DNA from: Roseiarcus sp963770035
GTDB lineage: Bacteria; Pseudomonadota; Alphaproteobacteria; Rhizobiales; Beijerinckiaceae
Length of the DNA stretch: 64,000 nt
Direction: 5' to 3'
Assembly: GCA_963770035.1 (NCBI GenBank)
Contig: CAVYON010000019.1
Span: forward strand, 1 to 64,000
The notes under the pieces were generated by a model, which was not told the DNA's origin, searched no databases, and worked only from the letters and a program-made list of their open reading frames with translations. How positions within the stretch are numbered: position 1 is the first letter of the stretch; each line of letters begins with the position of its first letter. A program made the position numbers and the translations under genes. Shown here one piece after another: positions 42,394-51,805 of the stretch.

Positions 42394-45300
42394 ATGCTGA
42401 AAGCTTTAGCGCGTTTTTTCGCCGAGCAAAGAGATCGACGCCTCCGCGTCGTCGTCGATCCGAGCGTAGATGAGCAAGCTCGTGACTGCGCTCGTTGCTT
42501 GACCGAGCAAAAAGAGGCGCGGTTGGGTTACTTCATAACGCAGGCGCCCGGCGCCCTGGCCATGTTCGATCGGGACATGCGCTATCTTGCGGCGAGCCGG
42601 CGCTGGCAAAGCGTCTTCCGCCTCGAAGGCGACCTCGTCGGAAGGTCGCATGGCGATACTTTTTTTCCCGAGACGCCCGCGCACTGGAAAGATCTGACGC
42701 TCCGGGCCCAGGCCGGCGAAGTCGTCAGCGATGATCGCGTGCGTTTCACAGGGGCGGAAAGGGGCGTGCAGTGGCTGCGGTGCGAGTTGCAGCCGTGGCG
42801 CCGCCCGGATGGCGCGACCGGCGGCATTGTGGTTTATGTCGAAGACATTACCGACAATGTGGTCGACCAGGAACGCATGCGCCAGAGCGAGGCGACCTTG
42901 CGGGCGATCGGCGACAATCTGCCCGACAGCGTCGTCTATCAATACACGCGGGATCGGGCAGGAAACGCGCAATTCCTTTATATCAGCGCCGGCGTCGAAA
43001 AGCTGACGGGCGTCACGGTAGAAGAGGCTTTGGCCAACGCCGATGCGTTGTACGCGCAAGTCCTACCCGAATTTTTGCCAAAGCTGATTGCGGCTGAACA
43101 GGCCGCCAAGCGAGACCTGACCGATTTCGCCGTGGAGGCCCCGATCCGCCGAAAGGATGGCGAAGTCCGTTGGATGCGGCTGCGGTCGCGTCCGGAGCGA
43201 CGGGCGAACGGCCCGATCCTATGGAACGGCGTTTGGACGGATATCACGGCAAACGTCGCCGACCAGGAAAAGCTGCGCCAAAGCAAATCGATGTTGCGCG
43301 CGATGGGCGACAACCTGCCCGACAGCTTCGTCTACCGTTACAAGCGCGACGCGACTGGAAACCCACACTATCTGTATATCAGCGCCGGTATTGAGACGCT
43401 CACCGGCGTTACGGTTGAAGAGATTATGGCCGACGCCGGTGCGCTGTATGCGCTCGTCCTGCCGGAATATTTGCCAAGGGTGTTGGCGGCTGAACAAGCC
43501 GCCAAGCGCGATCTGAGCGACTTCACAGTGGAGGCCCCGATTCGCCGCAAGGATGGCGAAGTGCGTTGGATGCGACTGCGTTCTCGCCCGGAACGACAAA
43601 TGAATGGAGAAATCGTCTGGAATGGCGTTCAGACGGACATCACAGAAAGCGTCGCCGACCAGGAAAAGCTGCGCCAAAGTGAGGCCATGCTGCGAGCCAT
43701 TGGCGACAGCCTGCCTGACAGCGCCATCTACCAGTGGACGCGCGACCGGAAGGGCGTCGCAAGGTATCTTTACGTCAGCGCCGGCATCGAAAGGCTGACC
43801 GGCCTTTCGGTCGAGCGGTTTCTTGTCGACACCGGCGTTGTGCTCTCGTTGGTCCTGCCCGAATACCGTCAGGCGCTCGTGGCGGCCGATCAAAAGTGCC
43901 AGCGCGAGGTGTCTGACTTCGACGTGAAGACGCCAATTCGCCGCACGGACGGCGAGGTGCGCTGGGTGCGGATGCATTCGCGGCCCGAACCGCAGCCGGA
44001 CGGACAAATCATTTGGAATGGCGTTTGGACTGATATTACCGAGGCCGTCGCCGACCAGGAACGGCTGCGCCAAAGCGAAGCGACGCTGCGAGCGATCAGC
44101 GACAACCTGCCCGAAAGCGCCGTCTTTCGTTGGACGCGCGATCAGAACGGTGTCGCGAGATACCTCTACGTCAGCGCCGGCATCGAAAAGCTGACCGGCC
44201 TCACCGTCGAGCAGGTTCTCGCCGACGATGATGCCATGCGGACGCAGGTCTTGCCCGAATATCTTCCGACGCTTACGGAGGCTGAACAATATTCCCAGCG
44301 CAGCGTGTCTGATGTCGCCGTGGAGATTCCAATTCGCCGCGTTGACGGCGAAGTCCGCTGGATGCGGCTGCGTTCGCGCCCCGAAAGGCAGCCGGACGGA
44401 CAGATCATTCGGAACGGTGTTTGGACGGACATCACGGAGAGCGTCGCCGACCAGGAAAGGCTGCGCCGGAGCGAAGCGAGCCTACGTGCGATCGGCGACA
44501 ACCTGCCCGACAGCGTCGTGTATCAGTATACGCGCGATCCGGAAGGCAAATTTAGGTTTCTGTATATCAGCGCGGGCGTCGAAAAGCTTACTGGCGTTAC
44601 GGTCCAGGAGGCTCTGGCCGACGCCAAAGTGTTGTACGCGAAAGTCCTGCCCGAATTTCTGCCCAAGCTGTATCAGGCTGAGCAAGCCACCGGGCGCGAC
44701 CTGACCGATTTTGCGGTGGAACTCCCAATTCGCCGCAACGATGGCGAAGTGCATTGGGCGCGGCTGCGCTCTCGTCCCGAGAGACGGGCGGACGGCTCGA
44801 TCATTGGGAACGGCGTTTGCACGGATATCACCGAGGAGAAGCGGCTCCAGGCCAAGTTGCTCGAGGCGGCTCAACGCCAATCCTTCCGGCTCGAACTGTC
44901 CGACGCGATCAAACCGCTGCATGACCCCTTCGATATCATCGCGGTCGTCAGTGAACGCCTCGGCAAGCAGTTGGGCTGCCATCAGGTCGCCTATGCAGAG
45001 ATAGACGCTAAGCAGGAATATGCGATCATAACGCGCGAATGGACCGACGGATCGATGCCGACGAGCATCGGCGTCCACAGACTTGCGGATTATGGCTTCG
45101 CCCTCCTCGACAACCTGCGCTCCGGCAACGTCAGCGCCGTCGACAACGTCGCCGCGGACCCGCGTCTCGGAGCCGATATCGCGGCGGCAAACCACCTCGC
45201 TCGGCAGATCGGCGCATTTCTGCGGGTGCCCCTCGTCAAGGACGGAAAGCTCGTTACCGCGCTGTCGCTTCACCACCGGGAGCCGCGTCACTGGAGCGCG

Positions 45301-47124
45301 ATGGATGTGTCCTTGGCGGAAGACGTCGCCGAGCGAACCTGGGAAGCGATCGAGCGCGTGCGCGCCATGGAAGCGCTGCGCGGCAGCGAGGAGCGTCTCC
45401 GCTACGCCCTGAGGTCGGCCAACGCTGGGACATGGGAATGGGATCAGGCGACCAATACAAATATCTGGTCCGACGAAGCTCGGCGGCTCTACGGACTTGA
45501 CCCGCGGTGCGGTGAGCCGACATCTGCCGCCTGGCTGGAGACCATCCATCCCGACGACCGCGATGCAGTCGTGCGCTCTGTCAGTGAGTCCATCGCGGCG
45601 GGCCGGGAAATCGAAGTGGAATGGCGGACCAACGAATCCGGGGACGCGCAGCGCTGGCTGATGTCCCGCGGCGGCCCGATGCATTTTGGCGATCGCCTCA
45701 CCGCACGCTACACGGGCGTCGTGATCGACATCACCGACCGAAAGAAGTCCGAGGAGAAGATCGGGTATCTGGCCCTGCACGACACGCTGACCGGCCTGCC
45801 GAACCGGGCGGCCTTCAACCAGCGCCTGGCCGCCGCGATCGCCAAGGCCGACAAGACCAGAACGTCGGTCGCCGTTCTGTGCATGGACCTCGATCGCTTC
45901 AAGGAGGTCAACGACGTTTTCGGCCACGCGGTCGGCGACGAGCTGTTGCGGCATGTGACCCAGCAATTCCGGGCGGTGGCGGATGGGGCGCAAATCGCCC
46001 GCGTCGGTGGCGATGAGTTCACCTGCATCGTATCCGGGAAATCGTTGCCCGCGCGCGCCTCGGATCTCGCCGAGCGGTTGCATGACGCGGGCGCCGGGAT
46101 TTTCGATATCGACGGCAGGGAGATTCGCATCAGCATCAGCATCGGCGCCGCGCTCTATCCGGACCATGGCGATGTCGAAGCGGTGCTCGCCAATGCTGAC
46201 GCGGCGCTCTACCGGGCCAAGGCGGAGGGCGGCGGCATCTGCTTTTTCAATTCCAGTCTGGACACGCGCTTGCGCGACCGTCGCGCGCTCGTCAAGGACT
46301 TGGAAACCGCCGTCGATCGCAATGAGTTGCTGCTCCATTACCAGCCGCAGGCGGGCGCGAACGACGACATTTTCGGCTTCGAAGCGCTTTTGCGCTGGCG
46401 CCATCCCCGGCGCGGACTCGTGCCGCCGGCGGAATTCATCGCCATTGCGGAAGAAAGCGGACTGATTGCGCCGATCGGCGAATGGGTGCTGCGTGAAGCC
46501 TGCCGGGAGGCGGCGTCATGGCCGCTGCCCAAGACTGTCGGAGTCAATCTTTCGCCCAAGCAATTCCTCAAGGACGGGCTGCCTCAGTTCGTCCACGCGG
46601 TTCTCCTGGAAACGGGCCTGGCGCCGCATCGGCTCGAACTCGAGATCACCGAGAGCGTTCTGATCGACGATTTCTCGAGGGTGTCGGCGATGCTGCGCCA
46701 ATTGAAAGCCTTGGGCGTGCGCGTGGCGATGGATGACTTCGGCACGGGCTATTCGTCGCTGTCCTACCTCCACTCGTTCCCATTCGACAAAATCAAGATC
46801 GACGCCTCGTTCGTTTCGAGCCTGCACGTCAACCCGAGTTCCGAAGCGGTCATCCGCGCGATTGTCGGCCTCGGTGGCGGGCTGGGCGTGCCGCTGATCG
46901 CCGAGGGTGTGGAAACTGAGGAACAGCTCGAGTTCCTGCGAGCGGCCGGATGCCCGGAAGCGCAGGGATTTCTGATCGGAGCGCCGCAACCGATCGAGGT
47001 CTATGCGGCCGTCGTCGGCCGATCGACCGTGCGCGTCCTGCCGGCCGAGGACACGATCTGCATGAACACCTTCGACGGGTTCGCGCCAGGCGCCGCCTTG
47101 TCCAGCCGAACAGGGACGGGTTAG
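42394..47124 (+). CDS. Multi-PAS GAF GGDEF-EAL cyclic-di-GMP protein
   Basis: A 1576-residue cytosolic signalling protein. Order: PAS (about 45-160); five consecutive PAS units of exactly 132 residues (162-821); GAF (about 825-990); PAS with PAC (about 1000-1125); GGDEF (about 1127-1295); EAL (about 1305-1555). The cyclase signature GGDEF (1205-1209) and the phosphodiesterase signature EALLRWRHP (from 1330) are both intact, as is DDFGTGYSSLSYL, so both activities are possible. No RxxD inhibitory site is seen before GGDEF. No membrane segment is evident. It would set c-di-GMP levels in response to small ligands or redox. It stands alone between sdhB and an SDR gene. Confidence 0.92.
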   Translation: MLKALARFFAEQRDRRLRVVVDPSVDEQARDCARCLTEQKEARLGYFITQAPGALAMFDRDMRYLAASRRWQSVFRLEGDLVGRSHGDTFFPETPAHWKDLTLRAQAGEVVSDDRVRFTGAERGVQWLRCELQPWRRPDGATGGIVVYVEDITDNVVDQERMRQSEATLRAIGDNLPDSVVYQYTRDRAGNAQFLYISAGVEKLTGVTVEEALANADALYAQVLPEFLPKLIAAEQAAKRDLTDFAVEAPIRRKDGEVRWMRLRSRPERRANGPILWNGVWTDITANVADQEKLRQSKSMLRAMGDNLPDSFVYRYKRDATGNPHYLYISAGIETLTGVTVEEIMADAGALYALVLPEYLPRVLAAEQAAKRDLSDFTVEAPIRRKDGEVRWMRLRSRPERQMNGEIVWNGVQTDITESVADQEKLRQSEAMLRAIGDSLPDSAIYQWTRDRKGVARYLYVSAGIERLTGLSVERFLVDTGVVLSLVLPEYRQALVAADQKCQREVSDFDVKTPIRRTDGEVRWVRMHSRPEPQPDGQIIWNGVWTDITEAVADQERLRQSEATLRAISDNLPESAVFRWTRDQNGVARYLYVSAGIEKLTGLTVEQVLADDDAMRTQVLPEYLPTLTEAEQYSQRSVSDVAVEIPIRRVDGEVRWMRLRSRPERQPDGQIIRNGVWTDITESVADQERLRRSEASLRAIGDNLPDSVVYQYTRDPEGKFRFLYISAGVEKLTGVTVQEALADAKVLYAKVLPEFLPKLYQAEQATGRDLTDFAVELPIRRNDGEVHWARLRSRPERRADGSIIGNGVCTDITEEKRLQAKLLEAAQRQSFRLELSDAIKPLHDPFDIIAVVSERLGKQLGCHQVAYAEIDAKQEYAIITREWTDGSMPTSIGVHRLADYGFALLDNLRSGNVSAVDNVAADPRLGADIAAANHLARQIGAFLRVPLVKDGKLVTALSLHHREPRHWSAMDVSLAEDVAERTWEAIERVRAMEALRGSEERLRYALRSANAGTWEWDQATNTNIWSDEARRLYGLDPRCGEPTSAAWLETIHPDDRDAVVRSVSESIAAGREIEVEWRTNESGDAQRWLMSRGGPMHFGDRLTARYTGVVIDITDRKKSEEKIGYLALHDTLTGLPNRAAFNQRLAAAIAKADKTRTSVAVLCMDLDRFKEVNDVFGHAVGDELLRHVTQQFRAVADGAQIARVGGDEFTCIVSGKSLPARASDLAERLHDAGAGIFDIDGREIRISISIGAALYPDHGDVEAVLANADAALYRAKAEGGGICFFNSSLDTRLRDRRALVKDLETAVDRNELLLHYQPQAGANDDIFGFEALLRWRHPRRGLVPPAEFIAIAEESGLIAPIGEWVLREACREAASWPLPKTVGVNLSPKQFLKDGLPQFVHAVLLETGLAPHRLELEITESVLIDDFSRVSAMLRQLKALGVRVAMDDFGTGYSSLSYLHSFPFDKIKIDASFVSSLHVNPSSEAVIRAIVGLGGGLGVPLIAEGVETEEQLEFLRAAGCPEAQGFLIGAPQPIEVYAAVVGRSTVRVLPAEDTICMNTFDGFAPGAALSSRTGTG
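42877..44856 (+). repeat. Five tandem 396-bp PAS-encoding repeats
   Basis: The unit start (ATGCGCCAGAG or CTGCGCC-type, encoding RQSEATLRAIGDNLPDS) recurs at 42877, 43273, 43669, 44065 and 44461, spaced exactly 396 bases each time. The unit ends near 44856 where the GAF-coding part begins. The copies differ by substitutions but keep length and frame. Confidence 0.95.
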
Positions 47125-47164
47125 GCTTATCCGCCGCAATTGACCCCCGGGCGAGCGCCCGTCG

Positions 47165-48007
47165 CTAGGCTGACGCTCCCGCCAGCTTCTCGCTCGCCTC
47201 CCACAGCCGCCTTGCCTCGTCGTCGCTGCGGGCTGCGGCCGAGGGTCTGGCGACCTTGCGTTTGGCGAAGTACTCGCCCGTCACGTTCGCGACCTCGGGC
47301 GAGGAGGCGAGATAGACGAGCGTGTCCGCGCCCTTTTCAGGTGTAAGGAAAAGGCGCCGGGCAAGGGGAAGCATGAAGCCCGTCAAGCCCCCGGCCGAAT
47401 CGCCGAAACGAGTTGCAACCGCGCCGGGATGGAAGCAATTGGCGGTGACTCCCGTCCCGGCGAGACGGCGGGCGAGTTCGCGGGTGAACAGGATGTCGGC
47501 CAGTTTCGAGCGGGCGTAAGCCTGCCAGCCGTTGTAGCGCTTCGCCCCCTGCAGATCGGAGAAATCGAGGCTCGCCTGAGCCATCGAAGAGGTCGAAACG
47601 ATCCGCGACGGCGCGGACGCAATCAGCTTTTCGCGGAGCGCCGCCGTCATGACGAAATAGGCCATGACGTTCAGCGCGAAGGTGAGCTCCAGCCCCTCCG
47701 GCGTCACGTGGCGCGCGCTGAACAGGGCGCCGGCGTTGTTGATCAGCACGTCGATGCGCGGCTCGCTCGCCGCGATGGCGAGACCGGCGCGCCGGGTCTC
47801 CGCCATGCTCGAAAGATCGGCAAGACGCAGCTGATGTCCGAGCCCCGGCGCCGCGGCTTCGAGCTTCGCCAGCGCCCTTTCGGCGCGCTTCTCGTCGCGC
47901 GCCACGAAGACGATTCGCGCGCCCAATTGGGCGAGCGCGAGAACTGCGGCCTCGCCGATCCCGGAGGTGGCGCCGGTGGCGACCACGGTCTTGCCCTGCA
48001 TGCTCAT
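47165..48007 (-). CDS. Short-chain dehydrogenase (retinol-dehydrogenase-like)
   Basis: A 280-residue classical-type SDR. The cofactor motif is ATGATSGIGEAA (about residues 10-21), NNAG is at about 88, and the catalytic triad is Ser in STSSMAQ and Tyr/Lys in YARSKLA (about 165-171). The ARDEKRAERAL region suggests NADP preference. The substrate is unknown; the overall pattern resembles WWOX/retinol-dehydrogenase-like SDRs. The ATG at 48007 (MSMQGKTV) was chosen over the upstream frame. It is oriented toward the c-di-GMP gene, divergent from the next SDR. Confidence 0.88.
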   Translation of the reverse strand: MSMQGKTVVATGATSGIGEAAVLALAQLGARIVFVARDEKRAERALAKLEAAAPGLGHQLRLADLSSMAETRRAGLAIAASEPRIDVLINNAGALFSARHVTPEGLELTFALNVMAYFVMTAALREKLIASAPSRIVSTSSMAQASLDFSDLQGAKRYNGWQAYARSKLADILFTRELARRLAGTGVTANCFHPGAVATRFGDSAGGLTGFMLPLARRLFLTPEKGADTLVYLASSPEVANVTGEYFAKRKVARPSAAARSDDEARRLWEASEKLAGASA

Positions 48008-48232
48008 GAACGCTGTCCCACTGTCCGATAGCCCGCCGGGACCTTTGCTGATCGACAACCTTTCGGCCAGTCCTTATGAAGTCAGCGACGGACTCTATCC
48101 CATGAGGACCATAGCGGTCGCCAGGCTCCTGAGCCGCTCTGCGATCTCCATCCTCGCCGCTTCCCATCGACGCGGCGCTTTGTTTCGGCGACAATGTCAA
48201 TCGAGCAAGGCTGAAAACCTGAGGGATCGCCC

Positions 48233-48973
48233 ATGAGCGACGAGACTCGCGAGTTTGCCGGAAAGACGGTGCTGGTGACCGGCGCCACCAAGGGGATCGG
48301 GCGCACCACCGCCAGGCTGCTCGCGCGCCGCGGCGCCACCGTTCTGGCCCTTGGGCGCACCCACGACGAGCTCGCATCGCTCGCCGCCGAAATCGGCTGC
48401 CGGACCCTCGCCGTCGATCTCGCCGATCTCGAGGCGACGCGGGCGGCGGTCCGCGCCCATCTGCCGTTCGACCTTCTGGTCAATTGCGCAGGGACCACGG
48501 CGCTGGAGCCCTTCGTCGATTTCTCGATCGAAACCTTCGACCGCATCATGACGGTCAACGCCAAGGCGCCGCTGGTCGTGGCGCAGGAATACGCCCGCGA
48601 CCGGATCGCGGCGAAGCAGCCGGGATCGATCGTCAATGTCTCCAGCGACGCGGCTTTCCTGGGCGTGATCGACCATACCGCCTATTGCGCGTCGAAAGGG
48701 GCGCTGGACGCGGCGATGCGCGTCATGGCCAACGAGCTCGGGCGGTATCGAATCCGGGTCAACAGCGTCAACCCCACGATTACGCTGACCGACATGGCGC
48801 GGCTCGCCTGGAGCGATCCGGGCCGCTCCGCGCCGCGTCTTTCGCGCATGCCGATCGGGCGGTTCATCGAGCCGTCCGAGGTGGCGGAGGCCATCGCCTT
48901 CCTGCTCTCCGACCGCGCCTCGGCGGTGACGGGCGCCTCGTTCCGCGTCGACGGCGGCTTTGCGATCGCCTGA
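48233..48973 (+). CDS. Short-chain dehydrogenase (L-xylulose/carbonyl reductase-like)
   Basis: A 246-residue classical SDR. TGATKGIGRTTA (about residues 16-27), NCAG (about 82), Ser in VSSDAAF (about 135) and YCASKGA (about 149) make a complete active site. ALGRTHDEL after beta-2 suggests NADPH. The short loop between motifs and the overall length resemble L-xylulose reductase/carbonyl reductase. Start ATG at 48233, with GAGGGATC upstream. The true substrate cannot be told from sequence. Confidence 0.88.
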   Translation: MSDETREFAGKTVLVTGATKGIGRTTARLLARRGATVLALGRTHDELASLAAEIGCRTLAVDLADLEATRAAVRAHLPFDLLVNCAGTTALEPFVDFSIETFDRIMTVNAKAPLVVAQEYARDRIAAKQPGSIVNVSSDAAFLGVIDHTAYCASKGALDAAMRVMANELGRYRIRVNSVNPTITLTDMARLAWSDPGRSAPRLSRMPIGRFIEPSEVAEAIAFLLSDRASAVTGASFRVDGGFAIA

Positions 48974-49098
48974 ACGTACTCGACCGGCGATTGGCGTCCC
49001 CTGCCCTCACCGCCCTTCGACAGACGGGCGTGCTTCCGAACGCCATATGAGCTTGCCTCCCCCAAAAGAGCTTGCGCCCGGGCGGGAAGCCGCCAGCG

Positions 49099-49761
49099 TT
49101 ACGCTGCAAATATGGCGGCGCCCTTCGTCTTGCGGTAGCCCAAGAACCCGAGGCCCGCAAAGCCCAGCGTCAACATCGCCCACGTGGCAGGCTCGGGGAC
49201 ACCGGAAACCGCGCCGACGTTGCCGGTATGGCCCGTCTGGTTCGCCTTCGCCCAGATGTCGCTGACGAAGTACACGCCCTTATTGGCCTCGAAAGAGTTG
49301 AGCGTCAGGCCAGGAGCGGAGATGTCGAAGCTGAAGGAGGTCTCGACCGGCGGATGGCTCGCGTGCCGAAAATTGATCACATAGGAAAACGACCCGAACG
49401 GCGCCGCCCCGTGGCTGCCGGCAGACTGGGCGCCGTTCGCTGTAAATGGCGCGAGGAGATCGCTGATCGTGATGGAGGGATCGCCCGCGAGGTTGAAGAC
49501 CAAAGCGTGATGTTGCGGGTCGCTGCTGTCGTGGAAGGCGCCGGAGGTCAAGGTTACCGTCACCCCGATGACGCCTGGCGATTCCAGTTCAGTGGTGACC
49601 GAGCCGACCGGAGTTGACGGAGAGGCTCCGCAACCGCCGCTGCCGCTGCCGCTGCAGCCATCCTGCGTGAAACTGTAGACGTTGGCTTGGGCGCCGGGCG
49701 CGGCGCAAAGCGCTGCGAGAGCGCCTCCCAGCGCCAGAATGCTTCGAACGGATGACCTCAT
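49099..49761 (-). CDS. PEP-CTERM sorting-signal exported protein
   Basis: A 220-residue protein with a signal peptide (1-26, ending AQA) and a classical C-terminal sorting signal: VPEPATWAMLTLGFAGLGFLGYRK (residues about 190-213, written as VPEPATWAM then a helix then YRK). The middle is Ser/Gly/Thr-rich, beta-type and without cysteine apart from the early loop. PEP-CTERM proteins are processed by an exosortase and placed at the cell surface or in exopolysaccharide. No exosortase gene is in the window. The ATG at 49761 was chosen because the signal peptide begins there. Confidence 0.9.
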   Translation of the reverse strand: MRSSVRSILALGGALAALCAAPGAQANVYSFTQDGCSGSGSGGCGASPSTPVGSVTTELESPGVIGVTVTLTSGAFHDSSDPQHHALVFNLAGDPSITISDLLAPFTANGAQSAGSHGAAPFGSFSYVINFRHASHPPVETSFSFDISAPGLTLNSFEANKGVYFVSDIWAKANQTGHTGNVGAVSGVPEPATWAMLTLGFAGLGFLGYRKTKGAAIFAA

Positions 49762-49880
49762 ATGACCCCCCCCAAAAACTGCATGTGTCCGACCTTCTGT
49801 TAACACAGGTTCGCATACATTGTCAACATCCCCCTAAGCGCCCACCGAGAGATGTATGAACGCGGTTAAGGCCCAGACAG

Positions 49881-49909
49881 GAAAGGCCGGGCGTCGTGCC
49901 CGGCCTTTC
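49881..49909 (-). terminator. Rho-independent-type hairpin after the GNAT gene
   Basis: GAAAGGCCGGGC (49881-49892) and GCCCGGCCTTTC (49898-49909) pair perfectly over 12 bases around a 5-base loop, 29 bases beyond the stop of the minus-strand acetyltransferase gene. The T-run is short, but the stem is strong. Confidence 0.75.
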
Positions 49910-49937
49910 AAACGGTGTGGCGCGCAGGACAACCGCT

Positions 49938-50567
49938 TTAGGCGGCGCTCTGTCTCGGCTCGGGCATGTGCCCTGCGGCGTAGACGCGCCACTGCGCGTC
50001 GAATAGCGCCGTTCCAAAGTCGACCGCATCGCCCGCCGCCTCGCGCATCAGCGAGAAAGGCGTCGGACGGCGCGCGCGCAGGCGGCCCGTCAGGTTGCAC
50101 TCCTCGAAGGTGAACTGCGTCTTGAACTTCTGCGCCAGTTTCCGCATGCTGATGTTGTCGGGCAGGCAGATGATCTCAATCGTCTCGACCCCGTGGTTCG
50201 AAGCCGCGCGCTGGATCCGTCGGAACAGCTTCTCGCCGATGCCGCGCCGGCGATAGCCTTCCTCGACCGAAAATGCGGCTTCGGCGTGGATGTGCCGGCC
50301 GAACGGAGCCTGCTCGCTCCAGATCGCCATGTTTGAGCGCAGCTCGGCCGCGCCGACGAGTTCGCCCTCGATATAGGCCCCGTACAGGAGGTCGCCCTGA
50401 CCGAAGCAATGCTCGGCGTAGTGAACCAGAAAGTCGTCCGACATCCCCCCGCCGAACCGCTCGTGCCGGCTGCGCGGATCAAGCCGCAACAGGTGGTCGC
50501 GGTAGGCCTCCATGTCAGAGGGCCAGAGCCGCCGGACCTCGACGTTTGATGATTTGCTCTCGCTCAT
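49938..50567 (-). CDS. GNAT-family N-acetyltransferase
   Basis: A 209-residue acetyltransferase. The acetyl-CoA loop is VEEGYRRRGIGEKLFRRI (about residues 100-117), matching the (R/Q)xxGxG/A motif. LVGAAELRSNMAIW near residue 72 is the preceding beta strand. The acceptor is unknown. The ATG at 50567 is preceded, 48 bases upstream, by the 23-bp palindrome at 50615-50637, a likely operator. A hairpin at 49881-49909 follows the stop. It could be in one transcript with the quinone oxidoreductase gene but the gap of 94 bases with the palindrome argues for separate control. Confidence 0.88.
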   Translation of the reverse strand: MSESKSSNVEVRRLWPSDMEAYRDHLLRLDPRSRHERFGGGMSDDFLVHYAEHCFGQGDLLYGAYIEGELVGAAELRSNMAIWSEQAPFGRHIHAEAAFSVEEGYRRRGIGEKLFRRIQRAASNHGVETIEIICLPDNISMRKLAQKFKTQFTFEECNLTGRLRARRPTPFSLMREAAGDAVDFGTALFDAQWRVYAAGHMPEPRQSAA

Positions 50568-50614
50568 TTTGTCCTCGCCGAACTTCGCCTCGGCGTCATC
50601 ATTCCCCGCGAATC

Positions 50615-50637
50615 ATTATGGTGCACTGCACCATAAT
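50615..50637. promoter_or_regulatory. Perfect 23-bp palindrome upstream of the GNAT gene
   Basis: ATTATGGTGCA and TGCACCATAAT are exact reverse complements around a single C (50626). It lies between the stop of the quinone oxidoreductase gene (50661) and the start of the GNAT gene (50567). It has GGTGCA/TGCACC half sites in the opposite order to an NtrC site. It is most likely an operator. Confidence 0.6.
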
Positions 50638-50660
50638 TTTCAAGGCGAAAGATTTATTTT

Positions 50661-51647
50661 TCACAGATCCTTTCCGATTTCCAAAAGGACCTTACCCAGC
50701 GCCTGGCGCTTCGAGATCGCCTCGAAAGCCTCGAGATACTTATGCAACGGAAACCTTGCATGTATATGGACTCTCAAGGCCCCATTTTCGGCCCAGGACA
50801 GCAACTGCGCCATATTGTCGCGGTTGACCTCCGGCTCCCGGGCGACGAAATCGCCCCAATAGACGCCGCGGATGTCGCAGCCCTTGAGCAATGTCAGATT
50901 CAGCGGCGGCTTTGGGATTTCGCCCGACGCGAAGCCGATCACCAGGAGGCGCCCCTTCCAGGCGAGCGACCGCAGGGCGGCTTCGGTGAGCGGGCCGCCG
51001 ACCGGATCGTAAACGACGTCGACGCCCTTGCCTCCGGTCAGCGTCTTGAGCCGGGCGCGGAAATCCTCGGTCGCGTAGTTGATCGTATCGGACGCGCCGT
51101 AGCGGCGGGCGAATTCAAGCTTCTCGTCCGACGAGGCGCAGGCGATCACGCGCGCGCCCATCGCCTTGCCGATCTCGACCGCAGCCAGGCCGACGCCGCC
51201 GGAGGCGCCGAGCACGACGAGGCTCTCGCCGGGCTTGATGTCGGCGCGTTGCTTCAGCGCGTGCAGCGTCGTGCCGTAGGCGATCGACAGACCCGCGGCC
51301 TTGTCGAGCGGCAGGCCGTCCGGCACATGGGCGAGGCGACTGGCGGGGACGGCGATCGCTTCGCGCGCCGCCCCGTAGCCGGTCGAGCCCATGACGCGGT
51401 CGCCGATGGCAAATCCGGTTACACCGGGGCCGACCGCGGCGACTCGGCCGGCGAACTCGCCGGCCGGCGAAAACGGCGGTTCGGGCTTGAGCTGGTACTT
51501 GCCCTCGATGATCAGGGTGTCGAAGAAATTGAGCGCCGCATAGACGATGTCCACCACGACTTCGCCCTGCCGCGGCGTCGGCGGATCGATGTCCATCACC
51601 TTCAGCGTTGATGCAGGACCAAGCGACGGACAGATCAGGGCTTTCAT
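50661..51647 (-). CDS. NADPH:quinone oxidoreductase family protein
   Basis: A 328-residue zinc-free medium-chain dehydrogenase. The NADP-binding motif LGASGGVGLAAVEIGKAMGA (about residues 147-166), the GEFAGRV region near 62 and DVVYDPVGG near 220 are present. The zinc ligands of alcohol dehydrogenases are absent, as expected for quinone oxidoreductases (crotonyl-CoA-reductase-like branch). It would reduce quinones or enones with NADPH. The ATG at 51647 follows a GAGACGAGG site. It is divergent from the IalB-like gene. Confidence 0.9.
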   Translation of the reverse strand: MKALICPSLGPASTLKVMDIDPPTPRQGEVVVDIVYAALNFFDTLIIEGKYQLKPEPPFSPAGEFAGRVAAVGPGVTGFAIGDRVMGSTGYGAAREAIAVPASRLAHVPDGLPLDKAAGLSIAYGTTLHALKQRADIKPGESLVVLGASGGVGLAAVEIGKAMGARVIACASSDEKLEFARRYGASDTINYATEDFRARLKTLTGGKGVDVVYDPVGGPLTEAALRSLAWKGRLLVIGFASGEIPKPPLNLTLLKGCDIRGVYWGDFVAREPEVNRDNMAQLLSWAENGALRVHIHARFPLHKYLEAFEAISKRQALGKVLLEIGKDL

Positions 51648-51805
51648 CCTCGTCTCCTCGTTTTACACATTCTTCATTAACCAAGGGCAGGTTTACAAGG
51701 CCTACCCGGCGGCGCAAAGCGCCGAGCCGGAATTTCGCCCCGATCCCACGGCAAGGGGCTGACGCGCCGGCAGCGGGCGGCGACAGGTTCAAAGGGTTGA
51801 GGCTT

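Noticed and set aside
42877..44856. Regular 396-bp periodicity considered as a CRISPR-like or satellite array
   Set aside because: The period encodes PAS domains in frame; there are no short identical repeats with spacers.
48082..48636. A 184-codon minus-strand frame opposite the second SDR
   Set aside because: The plus strand encodes a complete SDR with all catalytic motifs; the minus frame is Ser/Arg-rich shadow.
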